Both the position numbers and the translations under genes were made by a program. Shown here piece after piece: positions 49,708 through 58,878 of a stretch of 64,000 nucleotides of DNA; position 1 is the first letter of the stretch, and every line of letters starts with the position of its first letter. This stretch comes from Leptotrichia massiliensis. GTDB lineage: Bacteria; Fusobacteriota; Fusobacteriia; Fusobacteriales; Leptotrichiaceae. Location: the NCBI RefSeq assembly GCF_900104625.1, contig NZ_FNVZ01000004.1, forward strand, positions 1 to 64,000, written 5' to 3'. The notes beneath the pieces are model-generated. The model saw nothing but the letters and a program-made list of their open reading frames with translations. It was not told where the DNA came from and ran no database searches.

Positions 49708-51163
49708 AGAAAAAAGATACGAACGTTTAGAAAATTTACCGGGAGAAGAGTACAGTAAATTAAAAGAAAAAGTAAAAAATTCTCCATACAGACAAAAATT
49801 TCATGTTCAACCTGATACAGGATTATTAAATGACCCAAATGGATTCAGTTATTTTAATGGAAAATATCATTTATTTTATCAATGGTTTCCATTGGGTCCG
49901 GTACATGGTGTTAAATACTGGTATCATCTCTCTTCAAAAGATTTAGTAACTTTTACAGATGAAGGGATTGCAATGAAGCCGGATACTGTTTATGATAGCC
50001 ATGGTGTTTTTTCGGGAACTGCTCTTCCGTCAAAAGATAAACTGTTTTTATTCTATACAGGGAATACAAGAGACGAGAACTGGATCAGAAACTCTTATCA
50101 ATGTATTGCAGCAATGGATAGGGAAGGAAAAATCACAAAAAATGATAAACCGTTTATAAATAAAGTTCCAGATGGATATACAGACAACTTCAGGGATCCA
50201 AAAGTTTTTATAAAAAATGGAAAATATTATTGCTTAGTAGGAGCTGAAACAGATGACAATAAGGGAGCTATAGTTTATTACAGTTCAAATGATTTGAAGG
50301 GATGGGAGTTTCGTGGAAATTTAAAGACTGATTTCAGTGAAAATAGTGGATTTATGTGGGAATGTCCTGATTATTTTGAATTTGAGGATAAAGCTGTTTT
50401 AATGTTTTCTCCACAAGGAATGGAAGCTGTAGGAGAAAAATATAATAATATTTTTCAGTCAGGATATTTAATTGGAGAAAAAATTGATTTTGAAAAAGGC
50501 GAATTTAAACATCAGGAATTTAAAGAATTTGACAGAGGATTTGAATTTTATGCACCTCAAACGATGGAAGATAATAAAGGCAGAAGAATATTAATTGGCT
50601 GGTTTGGCCTTCCGGGAACTGACAGTGTAACTGATAAATATGACTGGGCTCATTGTCTGACAATTCCTAGAGTACTTGAACTGAAAAATAATATTTTATA
50701 TCAGAAACCTTTACCTGAACTTGTTAAGCTTAGAAAATCAGAAGAGGAATTCTCTTTTAAACTGAATAACAATCCTGTCAATTTAAAAAATGAGAAAAGA
50801 ACTTATGAACTGGATGTAAATTTTGAAAATATAAAAGCTGAGAAAGTTGGAATAAAATTTAAAGTTGGAAATAACGAAGAAACTGTCTTCTTCTACGATT
50901 TGAAAAATAATGAACTTGTATTTGATAGAACTCGTTCCGGTGAATTAACAGAAAATTTTGAAGGAGGAGACATCAGAAAATCTAAATTTAAAGAAAAAAA
51001 TCTGAAATTACATTTATTTTTAGACGAATCCTCAGCTGAAATTTTTGTAAACGATGGACTTGAAGTTTTTAGTTCAAGATTATATAATAACATTGAAAAT
51101 AATGAAATTTTCTTTTTTACAGATGGAGAAGCTGATATAGACGGTAAATTATGGGAAATTTAA
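49694..51163 (+). CDS. scrB: Sucrose-6-phosphate hydrolase (GH32)
   Basis: This enzyme splits sucrose-6-phosphate from the PTS into glucose-6-phosphate and fructose. The 489-residue protein has the GH32 nucleophile motif LLNDPNGF, the RDPKV block (FRDPKVF) and the acid/base ECPD motif (MWECPDYF) in order, then a C-terminal beta-sandwich. It overlaps the end of scrA by 14 bases, with AAGGAGGGG as ribosome site, indicating coupled translation. Confidence 0.96.
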   Translation: MEWPREKRYERLENLPGEEYSKLKEKVKNSPYRQKFHVQPDTGLLNDPNGFSYFNGKYHLFYQWFPLGPVHGVKYWYHLSSKDLVTFTDEGIAMKPDTVYDSHGVFSGTALPSKDKLFLFYTGNTRDENWIRNSYQCIAAMDREGKITKNDKPFINKVPDGYTDNFRDPKVFIKNGKYYCLVGAETDDNKGAIVYYSSNDLKGWEFRGNLKTDFSENSGFMWECPDYFEFEDKAVLMFSPQGMEAVGEKYNNIFQSGYLIGEKIDFEKGEFKHQEFKEFDRGFEFYAPQTMEDNKGRRILIGWFGLPGTDSVTDKYDWAHCLTIPRVLELKNNILYQKPLPELVKLRKSEEEFSFKLNNNPVNLKNEKRTYELDVNFENIKAEKVGIKFKVGNNEETVFFYDLKNNELVFDRTRSGELTENFEGGDIRKSKFKEKNLKLHLFLDESSAEIFVNDGLEVFSSRLYNNIENNEIFFFTDGEADIDGKLWEI

Positions 51164-51181
51164 TAATTTAAGGGGGAAAAT

Positions 51182-52180
51182 ATGCCAACTATGAAAGATG
51201 TTGCAAAATTAGCAGACGTTTCCGTTGGAAGTGTATCTAAATATTTTAACGGTATCGCTTTAAAGGAAAAAACTAAACTTGCAATTGAAAAAGCAGTAAA
51301 GGAATTAAATTATGAACCAAACATATATGCTAAAGGACTAAAAATTAACAGGACCAATACTATTGTCCTTATAATTCCCAGCATTTGGAATCCCTTTTTT
51401 AGTGAATTGACTTTTCACATTGAAAAAGAATTACGTAAACATGAAATAAAACTGATTTTATATAATTCTGAAAATAACATTGAGAAGGAAATCCAGTTCA
51501 TAACAATGTCAAGACAGAACAAAGTAGACGGAATAATAGCCGTGACATATAGCAATATAGATGAATATATATCCGAAAGTCTTCCATTTGTAAGTATAGA
51601 TAGATTTTTTTCAAATAAAACCAATTTTGTAAGTAGTGATAATTATTCAGGTGGAAGATTAGCTACAGAAATGTTAATAAAACATGGTAGTAAAAATTTA
51701 GCCTACATTGGTCATGGCTCAAAATATTCAAATGACACTATTTCAAGATTAAACGGTTTCAAGGACTATTGCAGTGAACATAATATTTTCAATCAAATAT
51801 GCTACAATACTGGAACAAGGGAAGAATTTGAAATGGAAGTAGATAATTTTATAAAAAAATTTATTATAACTAAAAAAATTGACGGTATTTTTTTTTCAAC
51901 AGATGCACATGCTTTCTATATTTTAGAAAAACTGGAAGATTTGAATATTTCTGTGCCTGAAGATATCCAAATAATAGGCTTTGATGGAGCAAAATCTTCA
52001 AAAAGAGAAAAAAATTATTTATCTACAATTAGGCAAAATATTGAAGAAATTGCTATACAATCTGTTAAAATATTAGTTGACACAATAGAAAATAAGGAAA
52101 ATATAGAAAATAAAATAAACATAAAAATTCCTGTAACATTTTTATCTGGAAAAACAACTAAACCTATAAAGGATTTATAA
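51182..52180 (+). CDS. scrR: LacI-family sucrose operon repressor
   Basis: This 332-residue protein has an N-terminal LacI helix-turn-helix (MPTMKDVAKLADVSVGSVS, then hinge LNYEPNIYAKGLK) and a periplasmic-binding-protein-like effector domain. It lies 18 bases after scrB with an AGGGGG site. It most likely binds the palindrome at 48191-48212 and releases it when sucrose-6-phosphate or fructose is present. No clear terminator follows. The effector is inferred from family. Confidence 0.9.
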   Translation: MPTMKDVAKLADVSVGSVSKYFNGIALKEKTKLAIEKAVKELNYEPNIYAKGLKINRTNTIVLIIPSIWNPFFSELTFHIEKELRKHEIKLILYNSENNIEKEIQFITMSRQNKVDGIIAVTYSNIDEYISESLPFVSIDRFFSNKTNFVSSDNYSGGRLATEMLIKHGSKNLAYIGHGSKYSNDTISRLNGFKDYCSEHNIFNQICYNTGTREEFEMEVDNFIKKFIITKKIDGIFFSTDAHAFYILEKLEDLNISVPEDIQIIGFDGAKSSKREKNYLSTIRQNIEEIAIQSVKILVDTIENKENIENKINIKIPVTFLSGKTTKPIKDL

Positions 52181-52236
52181 ATAAAGAATAAATATGTGAA
52201 AAATATCTAAACTTAAATTAAAATACTTTCTAAATC

Positions 52237-52264
52237 TTGTTTTTAAAATATTTTAAGGTATAAT
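52237..52264 (+). promoter_or_regulatory. Promoter for 2H-phosphoesterase/thioredoxin pair
   Basis: TTGTTT (52237-52242), 16 bases, TATAAT (52259-52264), about 43 bases before the ATG, which has an AGGAGG site. Confidence 0.65.
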
Positions 52265-52307
52265 GTAGTAAAAGTAATCTAAAATAAAAAATTTAGGAGG
52301 TTTTATT

Positions 52308-52961
52308 ATGAAAAAATTATTTTTTTCAATTTTTTTAATGTTTTGTCTAAACATTTTTTCCAATGTAAATTACAATGTTTTTGTAATTATGGATAACAAC
52401 GCAACTAGAAATGTGGAAAATATTTCAAAAGGGCTTAAAGAGGCAGGAATTGAAAGCCTTTATTCCAAAGGATATGCAGTTCATCTAACTCTTTACCTTA
52501 CAGAATATAAGCCTGAAGCACTAAAAACAATAAAAGATACTGTCAATAAGATTGCAAATCAGACAAAATCCTTTGATATAGAATTTTACAGATTAAGAAA
52601 AACTGGCGGAAACTGGTTTATGCTTGATGCTCAAAATAATGAAACTATACAACAGCTTGCAGATGAAATCACAGTCAGCTTAAACAAATCTCGCGCAAAG
52701 GACGCACAAGTTCCTGACTGGGCAAAATCTATTCCTGAAAAAGTAAAATCCTTTAATTTGTACGGCTCTCCAAATGTATTTACAAATTTTGATCCGCACA
52801 TAACTTTACTTACTCCAGAAGATTCAGCAAAAATAGATGCATTTACTTCAAAGTATGATTTTAAACCTTTCAAATCTAAAGTTATTGGTATCGGAATCGC
52901 TCAAGTTGACGATTTAGGGCAAGCAAAAAATATAATTTATTCGGTAAAATTTAAAAAATAA
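52308..52961 (+). CDS. Exported 2H phosphoesterase-like protein
   Basis: This 217-residue protein has an N-terminal signal peptide (MKKLFFSIFLMFCLNIFS, cut near 18-20) and two H-x-T-x motifs, HLTL at 59-62 and HITL at 164-167, spaced as in the 2H phosphoesterase superfamily (LigT/2'-5' RNA ligase and cyclic phosphodiesterases). The second sits in FDPHITLLTP, typical of the family. Most relatives are cytosolic and act on 2',3'-cyclic phosphates or 2'-5' bonds; export is unusual. A cysteine in the signal region does not make a clear lipobox. It is probably co-transcribed with the thioredoxin-like gene 16 bases downstream. The substrate is unknown. Confidence 0.75.
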   Translation: MKKLFFSIFLMFCLNIFSNVNYNVFVIMDNNATRNVENISKGLKEAGIESLYSKGYAVHLTLYLTEYKPEALKTIKDTVNKIANQTKSFDIEFYRLRKTGGNWFMLDAQNNETIQQLADEITVSLNKSRAKDAQVPDWAKSIPEKVKSFNLYGSPNVFTNFDPHITLLTPEDSAKIDAFTSKYDFKPFKSKVIGIGIAQVDDLGQAKNIIYSVKFKK

Positions 52962-52977
52962 AAAAGGAAAAAATTAT

Positions 52978-53295
52978 ATGAAAAAACTTGAAAATTATGA
53001 ACAAATACTTAATAAAATAAAAGAAGAAAAATATTTTTTATTATACGTTTCAATGAATAATTGCAGCGTCTGTCACTCTGATATGCCAAAAGTTGAGAAA
53101 ATTGTTAATGAGAAAAATTTTACCGCTTATCATATCGAAGCATCTGAAATTCCTAAAGCTGTTGGGCAATTAAGTCTATTTTCAGTCCCAGTAGTTATTC
53201 TATTTTATGAAGGCAGAGAGATACACAGACAAGCTAAAATTATTGATTTTGACGAATTAAATTATAGAATTGAACAAATAAGTGAAAATAAATAA
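52978..53295 (+). CDS. Thioredoxin-family protein
   Basis: This 105-residue protein has one thioredoxin fold with the redox motif CSVC (C29, C32) in MNNCSVCHSDMPKVE, and the cis-proline region FSVPVVILFYEG. No signal peptide, so it is cytosolic. The motif differs from the CGPC of housekeeping thioredoxin, so it is a specialised reductase or a dedicated partner. It follows the exported 2H protein by 16 bases with an AAAGGAAA site. Confidence 0.85.
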   Translation: MKKLENYEQILNKIKEEKYFLLYVSMNNCSVCHSDMPKVEKIVNEKNFTAYHIEASEIPKAVGQLSLFSVPVVILFYEGREIHRQAKIIDFDELNYRIEQISENK

Positions 53296-53302
53296 ACACC
53301 AA

Positions 53303-53342
53303 AAGGGAACTGATTCTAAGTAAAGCTAGAACCAATTCCCTT
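53303..53342. terminator. Bidirectional terminator between the thioredoxin gene and pflA
   Basis: AAGGGAA...TTCTA pairs with TAGAA...TTCCCTT across an eight-base loop with two small mismatches. T-rich runs (TTAATTTTATTT) follow on the plus strand and TTTTGG on the minus side. It serves convergent genes. Confidence 0.75.
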
Positions 53343-53346
53343 AATT

Positions 53347-54081
53347 TTATTTACCCAGCAATTTTAATCCATAAGACTTAAAAATTTCTTCAGCTTTTTC
53401 AACTAATTCTCTCGTTGGTGTCGGTGTATCTTTTAATTTATATTCTTTTCCAACCTTTTCCCATTTATACTGCCCCATTTGGTGAAATGGTAAAACATCC
53501 ACTCTTTCCACATTCGTTAACTGAGAAGTAAACTTTGCCCACTCATGCAAATCATTTTCATCGTCAGAATACCCTGGAACTAGTACATATCTTAACCAAG
53601 TCGGCTTATTAATTTCATTCAAATACTTTGCAAATTTTAATGTATTGTCAAGTTCTACTGAGGTTAATATTTTATATTTTTCAGGATTTATATGCTTAAT
53701 ATCAAGCAGAACCATATCAACAAGCTCAAGCACCTGTTTCGCCTTATCAGAAAAAATATATCCAGATGTATCAAGTGCCGTTTGAATACCATTTTCACGA
53801 CAAAGCTTAAACAGCTCCATCAAAAATTCAGGCTGCATCAAAGGCTCACCCCCAGAAACTGTAACTCCTCCAGTCTTTATGAATCCTTTTACTTTCAGAA
53901 TCTCCTTCATGACTTCCTGTGCAGTCATCACCATCTTTTTATCTTTAATTTCCCAAGTATCAACATTATGGCAATACAGACATCTAAGCGGACACCCCTG
54001 TAAAAATAACACAAATCTAATTCCTGGTCCATCTTTAGTCCCAAATGATTCAAACGAATGTATATACCCTTTCACTTCCAT
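53347..54081 (-). CDS. pflA: Pyruvate formate-lyase activating enzyme
   Basis: This radical-SAM enzyme installs the glycyl radical on PflB. The 244-residue protein has the iron-sulfur motif C-x3-C-x2-C in QGCPLRCLYCHN (C30, C34, C37) and GGVTVSGGEPLMQ, the SAM-binding GGE motif. The ATG at 54081 (MEVKGYIHSFES) is the family start; an upstream ATG would add ten basic residues. It is separated from pflB by about 500 bases containing a repeat, so it may be transcribed apart from it. Confidence 0.95.
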   Translation of the reverse strand: MEVKGYIHSFESFGTKDGPGIRFVLFLQGCPLRCLYCHNVDTWEIKDKKMVMTAQEVMKEILKVKGFIKTGGVTVSGGEPLMQPEFLMELFKLCRENGIQTALDTSGYIFSDKAKQVLELVDMVLLDIKHINPEKYKILTSVELDNTLKFAKYLNEINKPTWLRYVLVPGYSDDENDLHEWAKFTSQLTNVERVDVLPFHQMGQYKWEKVGKEYKLKDTPTPTRELVEKAEEIFKSYGLKLLGK

Positions 54082-54212
54082 ATTAATTTCTCTCTTTCTT
54101 TTTTTATTCAATAAATTATTCGATAACTTAAATTTTATTTTATACTATTTCCTAGTGGAATTTAATACTATATTATTTTCATTTTTTTAAACATAGTCTA
54201 GTATAAACTAAT

Positions 54213-54288
54213 CTGTCGGAGCATTTTTCTGTGCTGACAAAACTGTTTGAGCATAGCGAGTTTTTTGTCAGTACAGAGAAATGTCGTA
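54213..54288. repeat. Long imperfect hairpin next to MITE-like copy D
   Basis: AGCATTTTTCTGTGCTGACAAAA...AGT is complementary over about 25-30 positions to ACT...TTTTGTCAGTACAGAGAAATGTCG, with a loop GTTTGAGCATAGCG. It replaces the left arm expected for copy D, suggesting a second repeat inserted or recombined there. No coding potential. Confidence 0.6.
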
Positions 54289-54493
54289 GACTAGCCATAG
54301 GTTGTAGGATTTGCGGCAATGAGCAATCCTACGAAAATAAAAATGAAAAAACATAGTAATATGAAAAAATATTTATTAATCAAAATATCTAAAAAATAAT
54401 AAAAAATAATTTAGTTAAATGCTTATGAATTGACTATCAAACAACCCTATTATAAAAATTTATTCCCATTTTTAAATGGAGTTTAATATAAAT
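54287..54493. repeat. MITE-like element, copy D (left-truncated)
   Basis: From TAGACTAGCCATAGG through the core hairpin (54304-54332) to the right end (TTTTTAAATGGAGTTTAATAT), this matches 17988-18190 of copy A at almost every position, in the same orientation. The left terminal repeat is missing. It sits in the pflB-pflA intergenic region. Confidence 0.75.
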
Positions 54494-54510
54494 TATCATA
54501 CAATAGAAAA

Positions 54511-54551
54511 GAATGCCGCATAACTCATATTTTATGAAACTATGCGACATT
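54511..54551 (-). terminator. Terminator after pflB
   Basis: On the minus strand ATGTCGCATA...TCAT pairs with ATGA...TATGCGGCAT across a short AT loop (one G-T), followed by TCTTTTC. It lies about 55 bases after the pflB stop. Confidence 0.7.
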
Positions 54552-54605
54552 GCTCATATTAGTTGAAAATTACCAGTTAATTTTCAGATTTTTATCAATT
54601 TTCAA

Positions 54606-56837
54606 TTACATTTTACTTGAGATTGTTCTGTTAATTACATCTAATTGTTGTTCTTTAGTCAATTTAACAAAGTTTACTGCATATCCAGAAACTCTGATTG
54701 TTAATTGAGGATAATTTTCAGGATGTTCCATTGCATCTTCCAGCAATTCTCTTCCAAATACGTTTACATTCAAGTGATGTCCTGTTTGATTGAAGTATCC
54801 ATCCATTAATCCAACTAGGTTAGTTTGTTTTTCATTTGAATTTTTACCTAATGTTTCTGGTGTAATTGCAAATGTGTAAGAAATTCCATCGTTTGCATCT
54901 TCAAACGGAATTTTAGCTACTGAGGCAAGTGAAGCAACAGCTCCTCTTGTATCTCTTCCGTGCATAGGGTTTGCTCCTGGCCCAAATGGTGCTCCAGCTC
55001 TTCTTCCATCAGGAGTATTTCCTGTTTTCTTACCATATACTACGTTTGAAGTAATTGTTAACACAGATTGTGTTGGAGTTGCATCTCTGTACATTTTATG
55101 AGTTCTTAATTTGTTCATAAATCTTCTTGTAATGTCTACTGCAAACTGATCTGTCGCATCGTCATTATTTCCGAATGGAACATAGTCTTTTTCATTGATA
55201 TAGTCAACTGCGTCCCCTTCTTCATCTCTTACAACTTTTACTTTACCATATTTGATAGCTGCCAATGAATCTGCAATGATTGATAACCCTGCAATTCCAA
55301 ATGCTTCTGTTCTTCTGATATGAACATCATGCAATGCCATTTCTAATGCTTCATAAGAATATTTATCATGCATATAGTGAATAATATTCAATGATTTAAC
55401 ATAAGTTGAAGCTAACCAGTCTAATACTTTATCAAGTTTTTCCCATACTTCATCAAATTCAAGATATTCGCTCTTAATTGGCTCAAATTGCCCTTCTGGA
55501 GTTACTTGTATTTTTAATTTTTCATCTTTTCCACCATTAATTGCATACAATAATGCTTTTGGCAAGTTTACTCTCGCTCCAAAGAATTGCATTTGGTGTC
55601 CAATAGTCATTGGAGATACGCAACAAGCGATTCCATAGTCATTACCAAATTGTGGTCTCATAATATCGTCATTTTCATATTGTACTGATGATGTATCAAT
55701 TGATACTTTAGCACAGAATTTTTTCCAAGTTTCAGGTAATTGTTCACTCCATAAAACTGTTAAGTTTGGTTCAGGCGAAGTTCCCATGTTGTACAATGTA
55801 TGTAAAATTCTGAATGAGTTTTTAGTAACTAATGATCTTCCGTCTTCTCCAATACCACCGATTGATTCAGTTACCCAAACTGGATCTCCTGAGAATAATG
55901 CATCATATTCAGGTGTTCTTAAGAATCTGATTATTCTTAATTTCATAACAAAGTGATCCATAATTTCTTGAGCTTCTTTTTCAGTCAAAGTTCCTTCTTG
56001 CAAATCTCTTTCCAAGAAAATATCTAAGAATGTAGAAGTTCTTCCGATACTCATTGCAGCTCCATTTTGATCTTTTGTAGCAGCTAAGTATGCAAAATAT
56101 AACCATTGTACTGCTTCCTTACCATTAGTTGCAGGTTGTGAAATGTCAAATCCATAAGCTTCAGCCATTCTTTTTAGTGCATGTAATGCTTTAATTTGTT
56201 CAAAAATTTCTTCTCTAAGTCTTATTACATCTTCTGTCATTTCAGCTGGATCCATATTTTTCAATTGATTTTGTCTATCAGCAATTAGTCTGTCCACTCC
56301 ATAAAGTACAACTCTTCTATAATCTCCAATAATTCTTCCACGTCCGTAAGCATCTGGAAGTCCAGTTATAATTCCTGTTTTTCTTGCTTTTCTGATTTGA
56401 TCAGTATATGCTGAGAAAACTCCATCATTATGAGTTTTTCTATATTTAGTAAAAATTTCTTCAGTTTGGGGATCTAGTTCATATCCAAATGCTTCCAAAC
56501 TGTTTTTTACCATTCTCAATCCACCATTTGGGAAAATTGCTCTTTTTAAAGGAGCGTCAGTTTGCAATCCTACGATTTGTTCCAAATCCTTATTGATGTA
56601 TCCTGCTCCATAAGCGTCAATTTGTGAAGGTATTTTAGTTTCTGCATCATAAATACCTTTTTCCCTTTCTACCTTGAATTTTTCTGAAAGACTTTTCCAC
56701 AATTCAGTAGTAGCTTCTGTTGGTCCTTCCAAAAAGCTGTCGTCTCCCAAGTACTCAGTGTAATTCAATCTGATAAATTCTGTAACATCAATGTTGTCTT
56801 TCCAGTTTCCTTCTTTAAATCCTCTCCATGCGTTCAT
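54606..56837 (-). CDS. pflB: Pyruvate formate-lyase (formate C-acetyltransferase)
   Basis: This glycyl-radical enzyme converts pyruvate and CoA to acetyl-CoA and formate, a main step of anaerobic sugar fermentation. The 743-residue protein has the active-site cysteine pair in GIACCVSPM and the radical glycine in RVSGYAVNF (G718). Length and start ([14 protein letters not shown]) match the family. Ribosome site AAAGGA. Promoter at 56921-56949. Activation by the PflA encoded downstream is expected. Confidence 0.98.
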   Translation of the reverse strand: MNAWRGFKEGNWKDNIDVTEFIRLNYTEYLGDDSFLEGPTEATTELWKSLSEKFKVEREKGIYDAETKIPSQIDAYGAGYINKDLEQIVGLQTDAPLKRAIFPNGGLRMVKNSLEAFGYELDPQTEEIFTKYRKTHNDGVFSAYTDQIRKARKTGIITGLPDAYGRGRIIGDYRRVVLYGVDRLIADRQNQLKNMDPAEMTEDVIRLREEIFEQIKALHALKRMAEAYGFDISQPATNGKEAVQWLYFAYLAATKDQNGAAMSIGRTSTFLDIFLERDLQEGTLTEKEAQEIMDHFVMKLRIIRFLRTPEYDALFSGDPVWVTESIGGIGEDGRSLVTKNSFRILHTLYNMGTSPEPNLTVLWSEQLPETWKKFCAKVSIDTSSVQYENDDIMRPQFGNDYGIACCVSPMTIGHQMQFFGARVNLPKALLYAINGGKDEKLKIQVTPEGQFEPIKSEYLEFDEVWEKLDKVLDWLASTYVKSLNIIHYMHDKYSYEALEMALHDVHIRRTEAFGIAGLSIIADSLAAIKYGKVKVVRDEEGDAVDYINEKDYVPFGNNDDATDQFAVDITRRFMNKLRTHKMYRDATPTQSVLTITSNVVYGKKTGNTPDGRRAGAPFGPGANPMHGRDTRGAVASLASVAKIPFEDANDGISYTFAITPETLGKNSNEKQTNLVGLMDGYFNQTGHHLNVNVFGRELLEDAMEHPENYPQLTIRVSGYAVNFVKLTKEQQLDVINRTISSKM

Positions 56838-56920
56838 TATTTAACAACACATCCTTTCAATTTTTTTATTTATTTGCTTTGTTTTGTAATCATTATAATA
56901 TTGTTCTCACTCTATGTCTT

Positions 56921-56949
56921 ATTATACCTCAAAAAATTTTTAAAAGCAA
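56921..56949 (-). promoter_or_regulatory. pflB promoter
   Basis: On the minus strand TTGCTT (56949-56944), 17 bases, TATAAT (56926-56921), leaving a leader of about 77 bases. A second TATAAT-like box lies at 56892-56900 but lacks a -35. Confidence 0.65.
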
Positions 56950-57103
56950 ATATATTTTATAAAATTTTTTAATATTTTTTTTCTAACAAAAATCTATAAA
57001 ACTTCTGTTCTATAGTGAAAAAAATAACTTGTTATTTTTAGAAGGTTTATTACTATTTTTTATTCTTTTTTTTCAAATGCACCCAATTATTTTAATTTTA
57101 TTT

Positions 57104-58543
57104 TTAATTTTTAATCTTTTTAGGAAATATTTTTCTTTCTTTTTTAAATTCTAGATGTTGTAACATCATTGTTCTCAAATATATCATTTGTTTTAGAAAA
57201 TGAATCCGATTTTTCAGTGCTCCTTTTTCTTTTTCTATTTCAAAATGATAAATTGGTATATCTGAAAAATTTTTTATTGTATTCACAAATTTTGAACTCG
57301 AAATTAAGAGAATTTGTTCATAATCATTGCTGATTTTAGAAATTATTTTTTTAAATGATACTAAATGTTCTACTTTTACTATATTTATAAAATTAAAAAG
57401 TTTTTTTATTTTATTATATGTTCTTAAAATTTCTTTTTCTTCCAAGTCTATTAATACTAATGTTGAGATTTTAGGAATTTTGTCAGACTGAATATACTGT
57501 TTTATTATTTGTTTATTCAATAAATTTTCATTTTCAAAATGTACTGATGATTCTGCAATGTTATAAATTTTTATTTTATCTTGATTATTTATTTTTTCAA
57601 TATTTTTATTTTCAAAATTTATATTTTTTATTTTTACAGTTTCATCAAATGACAATTCACCATTAATTTCATACATCACTTTTTTATAATTTTCTCTTTT
57701 TTTATGTAACTTTTTATAAAACATTGTTGCAAATTTTAGATTCATTTCTATTTTTTCTTTTTTAAAAATTTTATTTAGTATAAAAAAATATTCTTCATTT
57801 TCCTTATTTCTTTTTATATTGAATCTACTTTTTAGATTATCATTTTTTATATTAGAAATTAAATATGTTAACATACTGTATTTTTCATCTGTTGAAATTA
57901 TATTGGTATATGTTTCTATGTATGAAAAAAGTACTTTTTTGATGTACTTGATATTTTTAAGACCCAAAATGTCATTAAGTAATTTAAAATAAAAATTTTC
58001 TTGATACGTACTTTTTCCAAGATAAATTTTTTCTAATCTTTTAGATAAAATTTCCTTCAAATAACCTTCACCTATTTCTTTTATATTATAATTTTTTTCT
58101 TTAAATAATTTTTCAATACTTTCGCATTTCATATATTCTGAATATTTGATATTAAAATTTTTTAATATCTGCTTCAAATCATTTTGTATATTTTTTGTAT
58201 TTTCCTGTGTTCGATTTATTTGTTTATTAAATTGATAAATATTTAATTTTTCTTTTTTAAATAATACAATAATTGAAATAAGTTCCCTTCTAAACAACAT
58301 TTTCATGTTTATGTTTCTATCTTCTATTTTAAATATTTTTTCATCATATTTTCCAAAATAATATAAATAGTGTTTAGTTTTGTGTATTATTCCATTATTG
58401 TTGTTTCTTAAAAAATCATTTATATTTTCAATAGTATAATCCAATCTTTTAAATCCATATTTTTCTTCCAAATACTTTCTACTTGCAATTTTAAAATTTA
58501 AAACTTCTTTTAACAAATCACTCTCATTAAAGTCAATTTCCAC
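57104..58543 (-). CDS. Probable BglG/Mga-like transcriptional regulator
   Basis: This 479-residue protein is rich in Lys, Asn and Ile. An N-terminal helix-turn-helix-like segment (LLKEVLNFKIASRKYLEEKYGF...IENINDFL) is followed by a second one (YQFNKQINRTQENTKNIQNDLKQILKNF). The last 130 residues (KISTLVLIDLEEKEILRTYNKI...EQILLISSSKF) resemble the EIIB-like domain of BglG/Mga regulators. The clear PRD histidines are not visible in the middle. The GTG start has only a weak ribosome site. I am confident it is a real gene and moderately so of the class; target unknown. Confidence 0.5.
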   Translation of the reverse strand: MEIDFNESDLLKEVLNFKIASRKYLEEKYGFKRLDYTIENINDFLRNNNNGIIHKTKHYLYYFGKYDEKIFKIEDRNINMKMLFRRELISIIVLFKKEKLNIYQFNKQINRTQENTKNIQNDLKQILKNFNIKYSEYMKCESIEKLFKEKNYNIKEIGEGYLKEILSKRLEKIYLGKSTYQENFYFKLLNDILGLKNIKYIKKVLFSYIETYTNIISTDEKYSMLTYLISNIKNDNLKSRFNIKRNKENEEYFFILNKIFKKEKIEMNLKFATMFYKKLHKKRENYKKVMYEINGELSFDETVKIKNINFENKNIEKINNQDKIKIYNIAESSVHFENENLLNKQIIKQYIQSDKIPKISTLVLIDLEEKEILRTYNKIKKLFNFINIVKVEHLVSFKKIISKISNDYEQILLISSSKFVNTIKNFSDIPIYHFEIEKEKGALKNRIHFLKQMIYLRTMMLQHLEFKKERKIFPKKIKN

Positions 58544-58842
58544 TGCCTACTTTCACCCCATAATTCTTAACTTTGTAGCAATAATAATAACTACAAACAT
58601 TTCCATAATAACAATTATGAGTTCATTTTTTTAGACGACATTTTTTGTTTTTTTACTTTTCAAAAGTAACCCGTAAACATTGACTTTTATTAATTTCATA
58701 TATATTAATTTAAAATTAAATGAATTTAAAATATATTATGAAATATTATCTATAAACCCCTATTATTTAAAGAAAAATAGATACTAATAAATTTCAAAAT
58801 GTTCAATTATTTTTGTATCTTATAATATTTCAAAATAAAAAA
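58544..58842. other. AT-rich gap upstream of the regulator
   Basis: About 300 bases with no gene on either strand. ATTTCATATATATTAATTTAAA at 58693-58714 is largely complementary to the segment ending TATTATGAAAT at 58744, giving a stem of about 20 AT pairs. A promoter for the regulator must lie here but none stands out. Confidence 0.4.
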
Positions 58843-58870
58843 AGAGAAAACTGTTATCGTTCTCTCTTTA
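58843..58870 (-). terminator. Terminator after hemZ
   Basis: On the minus strand AAAGAGAGAAC pairs with GTTTTCTCTTT (one mismatch) around a seven-base loop, followed by a T-run. It lies about eight bases after the hemZ stop. Confidence 0.8.
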
Positions 58871-58878
58871 AAAAATAT

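Noticed and set aside
57104-58543. The 479-residue Lys/Asn-rich protein as an abortive-infection protein
   Set aside because: No HEPN, RelE or nucleotidyltransferase motif is visible; the two helix-turn-helix-like segments and EIIB-like end fit a regulator better.
58693-58744. Long AT inverted repeat as a mobile-element end or origin
   Set aside because: It is made only of A/T, has no copy elsewhere in the window and lies in an AT-rich gap where such pairing arises by chance.
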